From contig ML986580.1 in NCBI GenBank assembly GCA_010094045.1, positions 1 to 64,000 on the forward strand: a DNA stretch of 64,000 nt. The letters are read 5' to 3'. The translations under genes were made by a program, and so were the position numbers. Below the pieces are notes generated by a model that saw only the letters and a list, made by a program, of their open reading frames with translations, had not been told where the DNA came from and ran no database searches. Below, in pieces: positions 21,703-34,139 of the stretch. This DNA comes from Lojkania enalia. Its lineage: Eukaryota; Ascomycota; Dothideomycetes; Pleosporales. The number at the start of each line of letters is the position of its first letter. Position 1 is the stretch's first letter.

Positions 21703-24700
21703 CTTCCTATTCCTAATCTTCTCTATATACATCTACGTTATATACTACTAGTTTAGCATCCTAAGGTGCCTTTTCTATAAGTATAATATAAAAGGTTAGG
21801 TAGATTTTTATAGTTGTAGATAATTTAAGTTAATAGTTTATAGGTAATATCTATTCTTTAATCTTATATAGTCCGATTTTAATATAGTCTAGTTTACTAC
21901 TTAGTCGTTTACTTTAAATATTTCGTCTTAGTAGCTAAACTTTTTCTCTCTTCTTAAAGTAAGATAGTTATTTATATTTCTTATTATAGTATTTCTTTAT
22001 AGTATATTATAGGAACTAGAGATCTTTTTTTAGTAAGTCCTACGTTTATTAAATAATCTCAACTCGTTCTTATACTTAGAGTATTTATAATACTACTTTA
22101 ATCGGGGTGTTGTATATTTTTAGTTTATACCTATAGTTTACTATAAATAGTAATACTCTAGTTATACTATATATAGTACTATTATACGCGAGTTACGCTA
22201 TTAGTAGTAGTATTACCTAATTATTTTATCTGTAGTTAAGGTAGTACTATAGGTATTACTCTACTATTTAGTTTATTTATTCTATCTATCTATCTATTTA
22301 TAGGTAAAATACCGTAGATATTTTATATTTAATTTCTAGCGAGTTTATAATTATTTACTAAAACTTTAAGGTAAACTTAGTATCTCAGTCTATAATTATC
22401 TTCTAGGGTACTCTATACTATACTACAATCTATTTTAGAAAGATATTTACAACTTATTCTACTAATAATACTTTATTATAGGGGATAAAGTAGGTGTATT
22501 TTATAAATCTATCTACAATTATTATAATAGAGTTATATACTTCTCCTTTAGGGTAGTCTTTTAACTTTAATAGCTTAACGATAAAGTCTATAGTAATTTC
22601 TATTTATAGTCTAGTAGGTGTTTTTAGGTTTTATAATAGTCTGTAGGGTATATATCTATTAGGTTTATTTTATTAGCAGTCTATATATTCTTATAATATA
22701 TTTTTTACCTATTTCCTTACTTTAGAAAAGTAGAATCCCCTAAGAATTCGTTCTAGCGTTTTTTCTGTTCTTTAATATCTGTAGGTAGGGGCTTTATAAA
22801 ATTGCCTGATAAATTCTTTTCTAACTTTAGCTAGTATATAGATTCGATTGTAGACGTATAGTAGTCTATCTATCTATTCTAGTTCTTATTCTTAGAGTTC
22901 TTCGGGTATCCCGTCTATTACTAATCTAATCAGTATTATCCAGCTTACTTCTTTAGTAATAGTTGTTGCTGCGAGTCGTAGATAATTATATACTATACTT
23001 CTATCTTATTATCTTCTTAGTAGTATAGCTGTAGTTCCTTTCTCTTACTTATATCCTAGTAGTCTACTTAGTGCGTCTACTCTTTAGTTCTATTTTCCGC
23101 TAATATAGATAATCTTAAAGTTGAATATAGCTAGTTTTTATAACTATCTAACTTATCTAAGAGTAAGAGTTTTAGTAGTAAGGAAGATAGTAAGGTTCTT
23201 ATAATCGTAATAGACTTCGGTTTACTATTTTACTCCTTATAAGTATACACGCTATTCTTTAAAGCATACTATAATAGCTAGAAGTTCTTAGTCGTATATA
23301 TTATAGTTTATCTCTACTAGTATAAGTTTTCGTAAATAATATACTACTAGATATCGTTTCCTATTATAGATTTATATAAGGATTCTAGCTATTCTCGTTC
23401 CTAATACGTTGGTTTCTATAAGAGCTTTCTTTTCTAAGTTATAGAGTTTTAGTACCGGTTCCTACTAAAATTATTTCTTAACTTCTTAGAAGGCTTTTTC
23501 TTATTCGTTTCCCTATGTAAAGGTAACATCTTTCTTTAATAGTTAAGTTAGGGGTATAATTATATCGCTCTAATCGTTAATAAAGGTTTAATAGAAGTTA
23601 TAAAATCCTATAAAAGATTAGACATCTTTAACTAATTTTAGAGTTAGCTAGTTTCTAATTACTGCTAATTTATTTAGGTCTATTTATAGTTGCCCTAGTT
23701 TAATAATAAATCCTAAGTAGTCTATTTTTATAGTATAGAATTCGCACTTTTTTACTTTAAGGTATAGTTTTACTACTTATAATATATGTAGTACTTGTTT
23801 AATATATTTCTTATATTCCTGTTTTATTTTTAAATATACGAGAACGTTGTCTAAGTATACTATATAGAATCGTCTAAGGTAGAGTTTTAGTACCTTATTA
23901 ATTCGTTTTTAGAAAGTAGCTAGTGCGTTAGTAAGTCTAAATAGTATAACTAGGTATTTAAAGAGTCCCCTTTTTATTCTAAATACTATTTTCTATTCGT
24001 CTCCTTCTTTAATACGGATTTAATAGTACGCGTTCTAGATGTCTAATTTTATAAAGATAGTAGCTTCTCTTAATTAGTTTCTTAAATCACGAATAAGTAG
24101 TAAAAGATATTAATCCTTAATTATAATATTGTTAAGGGTATAATAATTAATATATATTTATAAGTTGGTTATTCCTTTCTTATTTATAAAGAGTATAGAG
24201 TATGCTATTAGTAAGTTTAATTCTCTAATTATTCCCTTCTTTAGGTATTCGTTTACGTATTATTCTAGAGCCTCTATTTCCCTTAGTATTAGACTGTATA
24301 TTAGTCTATATCTAGGTTCTTTTTCTAGTTATAATTTAATTTTATAATCATATTCTTTATATTTAGGTAGGTATTATAGTAGTTCTTAGAGCTGTTTTAT
24401 TAAATATTAGTATTCCTTAGGTATACTATATAATACGTTTCTTATTAGGAATAATTCTTTTACTACTTCTTTTACTATTGCAGCGAGTTGTTCCTTAATT
24501 AGTTAGCTAGAGTTTTTAAGGATAATTCGTCCCGTTTGCTAATTTATCTAAAGGTTTTCTTTTCTCAACTATAGAATTCCTAGAATAATATTATAGTTGG
24601 TAATCTCTATAATTTGGAATATTTATCCTTATTAGATTGTTCCTAGAATTTCGAACTCTCCTAGTTCTATAGTATATATAACTTTCTTCTAGAAATCTTT

Positions 24701-26911
24701 CCCTTCTATAGTTTAAATTATATAAGGTTATTCTAGTTATATTATAGATATTCCTTTTCTAGCGATATAGTTACTAGCTATAAAATTTTTTGTTACTCTA
24801 CTGTTAATAAGTATATATACTTTATAGCTGTAGTACCGTCCGGGTATTATAAGGTAGTATTCTCCTATATTCCTATATAACTAAGTTGTCTTAGGCTAGT
24901 AGACTATTACTTCTTTTATAAATATATATTTCAGGTATTTCCGTTCTAGATATTCGTACTATAGTCTTCCTCTAATATATACTTTAGGTAATAGAGGTCT
25001 AGGTTTAAGTACTATATAGTTTTAGGTTTATTTAGTAACTTTCTATCCTATTATAGTTTCTTACTTTATAAAGTTTTCTAGTACTTTATCTTTGTTTAGT
25101 CGTCTTAGCTATATACCTATATTTTCCTTTCTTTCTTAGTAAGCTTTATACTGTCGTTTAGTACACGATATCCATACTATCTTAAAATATACTAGGTGGT
25201 ATTAGTTTATACGGGGGTTATTATCTTCTCTAACCTAGTAGTTCTATTCTTATTTATATCGTAATGCCTTTAGTATCTAGTATTTTACTAGTACTTCGTT
25301 TTATAAGAAGGCTACTACTTTCCGTACTATATACGCAGCCTTATCCTAATCTATTATACTAAGGTACCCTTCTACTACTTTCGTAGTTTCTATCTATTTT
25401 TGGAAATGTAAGAAGCGGATTTCCCTAGAGTAGGTATTTTACCATTCTTTGTAAACGTCAACAATATCTTATCCTAGTCTATTCTTATCGTAGAATCTTA
25501 TAGGTAGTTCATCTCGTGGAGTAGCTATAAGAGCCGGCATTCCCTATTTATACTTAATCATTCCTTATCAGTGCGTAGAATATACTCTAGATACTAGCTC
25601 AGGTGTTAGTACTCTAGTAGTAGCTTCTTCTATTTATAACGGGGTGTTTATTTCTTTATCCTTATTAGGTATTTCTTAAACTTCTTCTAGCTATTTTTTT
25701 ATATATTCCTGCGTTGCTGTAAGTTACGTTTTCTTTTAAGGCTAATATCCTATAGCTTCTTTAAGTTGTTAGTATATTTAATACTCGTTTTCGTTACAGA
25801 AGGACTAATATAAGGTTCCGTGTTCTATAGTTACAGCTAGTTTTTCTTTACCTACTTCCTGCGGTTTATCTTTTATAGGCCGGTTTCTTTTTTCTTTCTT
25901 TTTACTTTAACATTTCTTTACTATATATTCTGGTTTTTAACAATTATAATACTTAATATCTTTTTTCTAAGTCTTCTTTTCCTAAGTTACCTATAACTTA
26001 AGCTTCTTTTCTCTAGTAGCGCTTAGATCTATAGGTCCGCCCGCGTTAATAGCTCTTACTAAAAAGCGTACCCTTTAGTAGTATACTTATCTTTCCTTAT
26101 TTTTAAACTAGTATAGTTCGTTATTAATTCTCTTTACTAGTTAGAAGTATAACGCTAGGTCCTGCGGTTACTCTATATATATTATTACTCTTCTTATTTC
26201 TATTTTTAATCCTCTGCGGAACTTTACTATTATACTATAGTTATTCTATACAACTTTATTCGAGAGCTGTTAAAAGCTTAATATATATAAGGTAACAGAT
26301 TCTAGTTGAACTAGATTGTAGAATCTATCTTCTACTACTTATACTTCGTCGATATCTCTGAACGCTAGTTTAAGTTTCTATTAGAAGTATACTAGACTTA
26401 TAAATATTACCTTAGTTTTACTCTTCTAGTATTCCTCTGCGTGGTTCTTAAAATCTATTAGAAAGGACTGGAACTAGTTAAGTAGTTTACCTGTTAAGTA
26501 TACTTTTATAAACAGTACTTTCTCGTTCTTATATTAGATAATATCGAGGTTAGCGTCGATATAGATCCTTGCTGCTACTAAGAATCCTTTAAGCTTAGAC
26601 CTAGTTCCGTCAAATTTGTTAAATAGTACTAGTTTAATTCGTTATTAGTAATACGTTATTAGTAGTACTCTTTCGACTTGTTTAAGTTTTTGGATAATTC
26701 CCGCAAGTTCTATCCCTTATTTACTATTAACTATTTCTTATATTCTTTTAAGACTTTTAAGAAGGCTGTCCTAAGTCTCCTTTAGGCTTCTTATCTATTT
26801 ATCTACTAGAACTAGCTGTTCCTATTATTATACTAATTTGTTCTACATTCTTATAAATATAGTTATTATACCTACCTCTAAAGAGGTGGCTTTACTAGCT
26901 AATCCCGATAT
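21590..26911 (-). pseudogene. Gyp2-N1 gag-pol, RIP-inactivated
   Basis: Presumed start ATA (from ATG) at 26909-26911: (M)SGLASKATSLEVG. Gag opens with a coiled-coil-like stretch (about 26730-26850), has the capsid-like core, and ends in a zinc knuckle at 25899-25955, YYNCQKPEYIVKKCQSKKK, with two of the Cys kept and others Tyr. Protease near 24560-24860 (INSRVTKNFIASNY, from DSGATKNFI). RT about 24380-23600; YLDNVLVYL at 23831-23860 (second catalytic Asp now Asn). RNase H about 23480-23080. Integrase: zinc region near 22730-22820 (FIRQFYKAPTY...TEKTLERI), core IIIIVDRFIKYTYFIP near 22470-22540. Chromodomain near 21590-21720 (KYYLIKWLG-like). Stops are scattered throughout. Confidence 0.88.
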
Positions 26912-27018
26912 TCTGCTTGCGTGAGTTTCCTACGTTACTTACCAAAGGTATCTCTTTCCTTATAACCAGGGTAGTCTGACTAGTCTCACTTCTTCTAGTC
27001 TCACGAGGGTAGTTAAAG

Positions 27019-27387
27019 TATAACAGCCCTTCTAATTAGCTAGATACAGGGTAGGGTAATAATTAAGAGTAATCACGTGCTGCAAGGTATATTATTCTTA
27101 TAAGCTTATAATAGAAGTGCGCAAGTAGAGTATATAAAGAATATTTAAGTTAACTATAAAGAGCTATAAAGATTAGAGTCGTAAGGTTGTTAAATACAAT
27201 TTAGTTCCCTTATTATTTTCTTACTCAGTTACTTAGTTAACTAAGCTACTAAGTATACTTAGTTACTTAGTTAACTAAGCTACTAAGCGCGTTATATACC
27301 TTATACTAGCCTTATTCTTCTAGCTATATAGAGTCCCAGATCTTAATTGGGTCTAGTATAGGGGTTCTAGCAAGGATACCCGTAATA
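27019..27387 (-). repeat. Gyp2-N1 5' LTR
   Basis: 369 bp; pairs with 20514-20882. The 34-base units lie at 27232-27290. It is followed on the plus strand by ATTAG (27388-27392), the target duplication. Confidence 0.92.
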
Positions 27388-27392
27388 ATTAG

Positions 27393-28542
27393 CTAGTAAG
27401 ACTACCTCTTTAGAGGTAGGTATAATAACTATATTTATAAGAATATAGAATAAATTAATATAATAATAGAAATAGCTAGTTCTAATAGATAAATAGATAA
27501 AAAGTCTAAAGAAGATTTAGTATAGTTTTCTTAAAAGTTTTAAAAGAATATAAAAAATAGTTAATAGTAAATAAGAAATAGAACTTATAGGAATTATCTA
27601 GAAACTTAAATAAGTTAAAAGAGTACTATTAACAATATATTATTAGTAATAAATTAAATTAGTACTATTTAATAAGTTTAATAGAACTAGATCTAAACTT
27701 AAAAGATTTTTAATAGTAGTAAAAATCTATATTAATACTAACCTAAATATTATCTAGTATAAGAATAAGAAAGTACTATTTATAGAAGCCTACTTAATAG
27801 GTAAACTACTTGACTAGTTCTAATTCTTCCTAATAGATTTTAAGAACTATATAGAAGAATACTAGAAAAGTAAAACTAAGGTAATATTTACGAGTCTAGT
27901 ATATTTTTAATAGAAACTTAAACTAGCGTTCGGAGATGTTAGTAAAGTATAAGTAGTAGAAAATAGACTTTATAACCTAGTTTAACTAGAATCTATTATC
28001 TTATATATATTAAGTTTTTAATAACTCTTAAATAAAGTTATATAGAATAACTATAATATAATAGTAAAATTCTATAGAAGACTAAAAATAAAAATAAGAA
28101 GTATAATAATATATATAGAATAATTTTAAGATTTAATATTATACTTCTAACTCGTAAAAAGAATTAGTAATAAACTATACTAGTTTAAAAATAAGAAAAG
28201 GTAAGTATACTATTAAAAGGTATACTTTTTAGTAAAAGCTGTTAATATAGACGGATTTATAGATCTAAGCGCTACTAGAGAAAAGAAACCTAAGTTATAG
28301 GTAACTTAAGAAAGGAAGATTTAGAAGAAAGATATTAAGTACTATAATTATTAGAAACTAGGACATATAGTAAAGGAATATTAAAGTAAAAAGAAAGAAA
28401 AGAAAAACTAGCCTATAAAAGATAAACCGCAGGAAGTAGGTAAAGAAAAACTAGCTATAACTATAGAATATAGAACCCTATATTAGTCTTTTTATAATAA
28501 AGATAAGTATTAAATATACTAACAACTTAAAGAAACTATAAG
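27393..28542 (+). pseudogene. Gyp2-P gag, RIP-inactivated, cut by N1 and N2
   Basis: Direct continuation of the gag start at 20501-20513 once N1 and one copy of ATTAG are removed (LASKTTSLEVGIIT). It follows N1 gag along its length: coiled-coil start, capsid core, then a zinc knuckle near 28330-28390, KYYNYQKLGHIVKEYQSKKK, where the His of CCHC is kept and two Cys read Tyr, then the basic linker and YQIYQQLKETI where N2 inserted. More eroded than N1. Confidence 0.82.
28538..28542. repeat. Target-site duplication of N2 (left)
   Basis: ATAAG, repeated exactly at 37213-37217. Confidence 0.9.
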
Positions 28543-28887
28543 TATAATAGCTTCTAATTAGCTAGATATAGGATAGAATAATAACTAAGAGTAATTATAT
28601 ACTATAAGAGATTATTCTTATAAACTTATAATAGAAGTATATAAATAGAGTATATAAAGGATATTTAAGTTAACTATAAAAAGCTATAAAGGTTAGAGTT
28701 GTAAAATTATTAAATATAATTTAGTTCTCTTACTATTTCTTCTTATTTAGTCGTCTATCTATAACTAAGCGGGTTTGGTAGCTTAGTCTTAATTAAGCTA
28801 CTAAGTTGTTTATATAACTTATCCTACTTACTTACCTATATAGAGTCCTATACTTTAATTAGCTTTAGTATAAGAGTATTTATAATA
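28543..28887 (-). repeat. Gyp2-N2 3' LTR
   Basis: 345 bp, equal in length to 36868-37212. The polypurine tract (minus strand, CTTAAAGAAGAGGGATAG) adjoins it at 28888-28905. Confidence 0.9.
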
Positions 28888-29064
28888 CTATCCCTCTTCT
28901 TTAAGTTCTCAGCTTAAAAGTTATTCCGTTTCTCTTAATTATATAATAGGGCTAGTAAGCTACTCGTACGTTCTTTATATACCTTTCTAATACCTTCTTT
29001 TTACTATTCTATATTAAGTTGCTATTATTACACCGATCGTATTAATTCTACTAGTTTAATTATA

Positions 29065-29560
29065 ATACCCTATTCTTATTATTCTTATAAGGGGCTAATA
29101 TATAAAATTAATAAAAAGGAGACTCTAAAATAATTATACTATTTTAAATACCTTTAGTCTAGTATATAGTTATCTTATAATATTTTCTATAATACTTAGG
29201 ATGTTTATATACTTTAACTTCTTTATTAGTTTATAATATTTATATATAGTAGTAGAATATTAGAATAAAAAGGTTAAGAAATTAGATTATTAGTTTTAGC
29301 TAGCTAAAGAGGAGTATTAAAAGATCCTAGATTAGTTAGAAGATATAAATAGTAAGGCGGCAGCTGCTTAAGTAAAAGTTTAGCATTTCTAGAAGATTTA
29401 TAAATAAGTAAAGTATAGGTAGGTAGAGGATTATAAATATATATAGGAGCAGTTTAAAGAAGAGGAGGAGGTAGATTATAAAATAAGTCTTCTTCTTAAA
29501 GTAGAGTCGCCTCCTATAATATAGCTAATATTATTTAATCCTACTACTCTATTTCTAAGT
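29065..29560 (+). pseudogene. Antisense frame of Gyp2-N2: Cys-motif and coiled-coil protein, broken
   Basis: Counterpart of the N1 antisense frame in a divergent subfamily. (M)PYSYYSYKGLIYKINKKET at 29065 keeps the Tyr-for-Cys spacing, the KGL and the following KINKKET; then LYYFKY matches the CC.EC-like block. The coiled-coil part from about 29262 reads KKVKKLDYQFQLAKEEYQ (stops read as Gln) and later VEDYKYI.EQFKEEEEVDYK, ESPPII and LFNPTTL. Much of the wording differs from N1 but charge pattern, length and landmarks agree, which is what one expects of a protein under selection. Function unknown. Confidence 0.5.
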
Positions 29561-32500
29561 TTTCTTCGTAAGTTTAGGTTTTATAATATATTTATAATAC
29601 TATAGAGCTAAGGTTTTCTTCTAGTTCCTAAGTATTATTCTATAGGTTCCTATATTTATCTATTTTTAACTATTTAATTAGATAGTATTATTTACTATTT
29701 TATATTTTATACCTTATTATTTTCTTAACTTTCTATTTCTAATCTTCTCTGTACGCGTTTATATTATATACTACTAGTTTAGTATTTTAGAGTACCTTTT
29801 CTATAAATATAATATAAAAGGTTAAGTAGATTTTTATAGTTATAAGTAATTTAAGTTAATAGTTTACAGGTAATATTTATTCCTTAATCTTATATAGTCT
29901 AATTTTAATATAATCTAGTTTACTACTTAGTTGTTTACTTTAAATATTTTATTATAGTAGCTAAACTTTTTCTGCTTTCTTAAAATAAGGTAGTTATTTA
30001 TATTTCTTATTATAATATTTCTTTATAGTATATTATAGAAACTAGAGATTTTTCTTTGGTAACTCTTACGTTTGTTAAATAATTTCAACTTATTTCTATA
30101 CCTAAAGTACCTATAATACTATTTTAATTAGAGTATTATAAGTTTTTAGTTTATACCTATAGTTTACTATAAATAGTAATACTCTAGTTATACTATATAT
30201 AGTACTATTATATATAAGTTATACTATTAGTAGTAGTATTATCTAATTATTTTATCTATAGTTAAGATAGTACTATAAATATTATTCTACTATTTAGTTT
30301 ATTTATTCTATTTATCTATCTATTTATAGGTAAAATACTATAGATATTTTATATTTAATTTCTAGTAAGTTTATAATTATTTACTAAAACTTTAATGTAA
30401 ACTTAGTATTTTAGTTTATAATTATCTTTTATAGTACCCTATATTATATAATAATCTATTTTAGAAAGATGTTCGCAACCTATTCTACTAATAATATTTT
30501 ATTATAAGGGATAAAGTAGGTATATTTTATAAGTCTATCTATAATTATTATAATAGAGTTATATACTTCTCTTTTAGGGTAGTCTTTTAACTTTAGTAGT
30601 TTAATAATAAAGTTTATAGTAACTTCTATCTATAGTCTAGTTAGTATTTCTAAGTTTTATAATAGTTTATAGAGTATATATCTATTAGATTTATTTTATT
30701 AGTAGTCTATATATTTTTATAATATATTTTTTACTTATTTTTTTACTTTAGAAAAGTAGAATCCTCTAAGGATTTATTCTAGTATTTTCTCTATTTCTTA
30801 GTATCTATAGGTAGAAGCTTTATAAAATTATCTAATAAATTCTTTTCTAACTTTAACTAGTATATAGATTCGATTATAAATATATAGTAGTTTATCTACT
30901 TATTCTAGTTCTTATTCTTAAAGTTCTTTAGGTATTCTATCTATTACTAATCTAATTAGTATTATCTAGCTTACTTTTTAGATAATAGTTATTACTGCGA
31001 GTCTTAGGTAATTATATATTATACTTCTATCTTACTATCTTCTTAGTAGTATAGCTATAGTTTGTTTCTCTTACTTATATTCTAGTAGTCTACTTAATAC
31101 GTCTACTCTTTAGTTTTATTTTCTACTAATATAGATAATCTTAAAGTTAAATATAGCTAGTTTTTATAACTATCTAATCTATCTAGGGGTAAGAGTTTTA
31201 GTAGTAAGAAAGATAGTAAGGTTCTTATAATTATAATAGGCTTCAGTTTACTATTTTACTCTTTAGAGGTATATATACTATTCTTTAAAGTATACTATAA
31301 TAGCTAGAAGTTCTTAGTCGTACATATTATAATTTATCTCTACTAATATAAGTTTTTATAAATAGTATACTACTAGATATTATTTTCTATTATAAACTTA
31401 TATAAGGATTCTAGCTATTCTTATTCCTAATACATCAATTTCTATAAAAGCTTTCTTTTCTAGGTTATAGAGTTTTAGTACTAGTTCTTATTAGAATTAT
31501 TTCTTAACTTCTTAGAAGACCTTTTCTTATTTATTTCCCTATATAAAAGTAATATCTTTTCTTAATAGTTAAGTTAAGAGTATAGTTATATTACTCTAAT
31601 TATCTATAAAAGTTTAATAGAAGTTATAAAATTCTATAAACAATTAGATATCTTTAACTAACTTTAAAGTTAACTAGTTTTTAATTACTACTAATTTATT
31701 TAAGTTTATTTATAGTTATTCTAGTTTAATAATAAGTCTTAAGTAGTTTATTTATATAGTATAGAATTTATATTTTCTTACTTTTAGGTATAATTTCACT
31801 ACTTATAATACGCGTAGTACTTATTTAATATATTTCTTATATTCTTATTTTATTTTTAAGTATATAAGAATATTATTTAAATAGAATATATAGAATTATT
31901 TAAGATATAGTTTTAGTACCTTATTAATTTATTTTTAGAAAGTAGCAAGTATATTAGTAAATCTAAATAGTATAATTAAGTATTTAAAGAGTCTCTTTTT
32001 TATCCTAAATACTATTTTCTATTTATCTTCTTCTTTAATATAGATCTAGTAGTATATATTCTAGATATCTAATTTTATAAAAATAGTAGCTTCTCTTAAC
32101 TAGTCTCTTAAGTTATAGATAAGTAGTAGAGGGTATTAGTTCTTAATAGTAATATTATTAAGAGTACGATAGTTAATATATATTTATAGGTCTATTATTC
32201 TTTCCTTATCTATAAAGAGTATAGAGTGTACTACTAGTAAGTTTAATTTTCGGATTATTTCTTTCTTTAAGTACTTATCTATATATTATTTTAGGGCTTC
32301 TACTTTTTTTAGTATTAGATTATATATTAGTCTATATCTAGGTTCTTTTTTAGGTTATAGTTTAATTTTATAATTATATTCTCTATATTTAAGTAAATAT
32401 TATAGTAGTTTTTAGAGTTATTCTATTAAATATCAGTATTCTTTAGATATACTATATAATATATTTCCTATTAGGAATAATTCTTTTACTACTTCTTTTA

Positions 32501-34139
32501 CTATTATAGTAAGTTATTCTTTAACTAGCTAGCTAGAGTTTTTAAGAATAATTTATTTAGTTTACTAGTTTATTTAAGGGTTTTTCTTTTTTAGCTATAA
32601 AATCTCTAGAATAATATTATAGTTAGTAATTCCTATAATTTAGAAAATTTATTCTTATTAGATTGTTTCTAGAATTTTAAACTCTTCTAGTTCTATAGTA
32701 TATATAACTTTCTTTTAGAAGTTTTTTTCTTCTATAGTTTAAATTATATAGGGTTATTCTAGTTATACTATAAGTATTTCTTTTCTAGTAATATAGTTAC
32801 TAGCTATAAAATTCTTTATTACTCTACTATTAATAAGTATATATACCTTATAGCTATAATATTATCCTAGTATTATAAGATAGTATTCTCCTATATTCCT
32901 ATATAGTTAAGTTGTTTTAGACTAGTAAGCTATTACTTTTTTTATAGATATATATTTTAGGTATTTCCGTTCTAGATATTTATATTATAGTCTTCCTTTA
33001 ATATATACTTTAGGTAGTAGAGGTTCTAATTTAAATACTATATAGTTTTAGGTTTATTTTATAACTTCCTATTCTATTATAGCTTCTTATTTTATAGGGT
33101 TTCTTAGTATCTTATCTTTATTTAGTCGTCTTAGCTATATACCTATATTTTCTTTTCTTTTTTAGTAGGCTTTATATTATCGTTTAATATATAATATCTA
33201 TACTATCTTAAAATATACTAGATAGTATTAGTTTATATAAGAGTTATTATCTTTTCTAACTTAGTAGTTCTATTCTTATTTATATCGTAATACCTTTAGT
33301 ACCTAGTATTTTACTAGTACTTTACTTTATAAGAAGGCTACTGCTTTTTATACTATATATATAGCCTTATTCTAATCTATTATATTAAAATATTCTTCTA
33401 CTATTTTTATCGTCTCTAGCTATTTTTAGAAGTATAAGAAGCGGATCTCTCTAGAATAGATATTTTACTATTCTTTATAAATATTAATAATATTTTATTC
33501 TAGTCTATTCTTATTATAGAATTTTATAGGGAGTTTTTCTTATAGAATAGTTATAAAAGCTGGGGTTCTCTATTTATACTCGATTATTCTTTATTAATAT
33601 ATAGAATATACTCTAGATACTAGTTTAGGTATTAGTACTCTAGTAGTAGCTTCTTTTATTTATAATAGAGTATTTATTTTTTTATTTTTATCTAATTCTT
33701 TTTAAACTTTTTTTAACTATCTTTTTATATATTCCTATATTATTATAAGTTATATTCTCTTCTAAGGCTAATATCCTATAGTTTCTTTAAGTTGTTAATA
33801 CGTTTAATACTTGTCTTTATTATAGAAAGACTAATATAGGGTTCTATATTCTATAGTTACAGCTAGTTTTTCTTTACCTACTTTTTATAGTTTATCTTTT
33901 ATAGGCTAGATTTTCTTTTCTTTCTTTTTACTTCAGCATTTCTTTACTATATATCCTAGTTTCTAATAATTATAGTACTTAATATCTTTTTTCTAAGTCT
34001 TTCTTTCTTAAGTTACTTATAGCTTTAACTTCTTTTCTCTAGTAGCACTTAGATCTATAGGTCCGCCCGCGTCGGTAGCTTTTACTAAAAAGCGTACCCT
34101 TTAGTAGTATATTTACCTTTTCTTATTTTTAAACTAGTA

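Larger units (their letters stand above)
20514..27387 (-). mobile_element. Gyp2-N1: full-length Ty3/gypsy element
   Basis: 6,874 bp with 369-bp LTRs at both ends and an ATTAG duplication; inserted into the gag start of Gyp2-P in the opposite direction. Minus-strand order: 5' LTR, leader, gag, protease, RT, RNase H, integrase, chromodomain, a region coding on the other strand, polypurine tract, 3' LTR. Among the Gyp2 copies it keeps the most CpG, CpA and TpG, so it is probably one of the youngest or least RIP-treated. Confidence 0.93.

Noticed and set aside
24165..24347. 60-codon plus-strand open frame
   Set aside because: It is antisense to the RT region of N1 and covers the reverse of known RT sequence. 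It has no counterpart kept open in N2, N3 or N4, and its composition is Ile/Leu/Ser/Tyr-rich as expected from RIP-made AT sequence.
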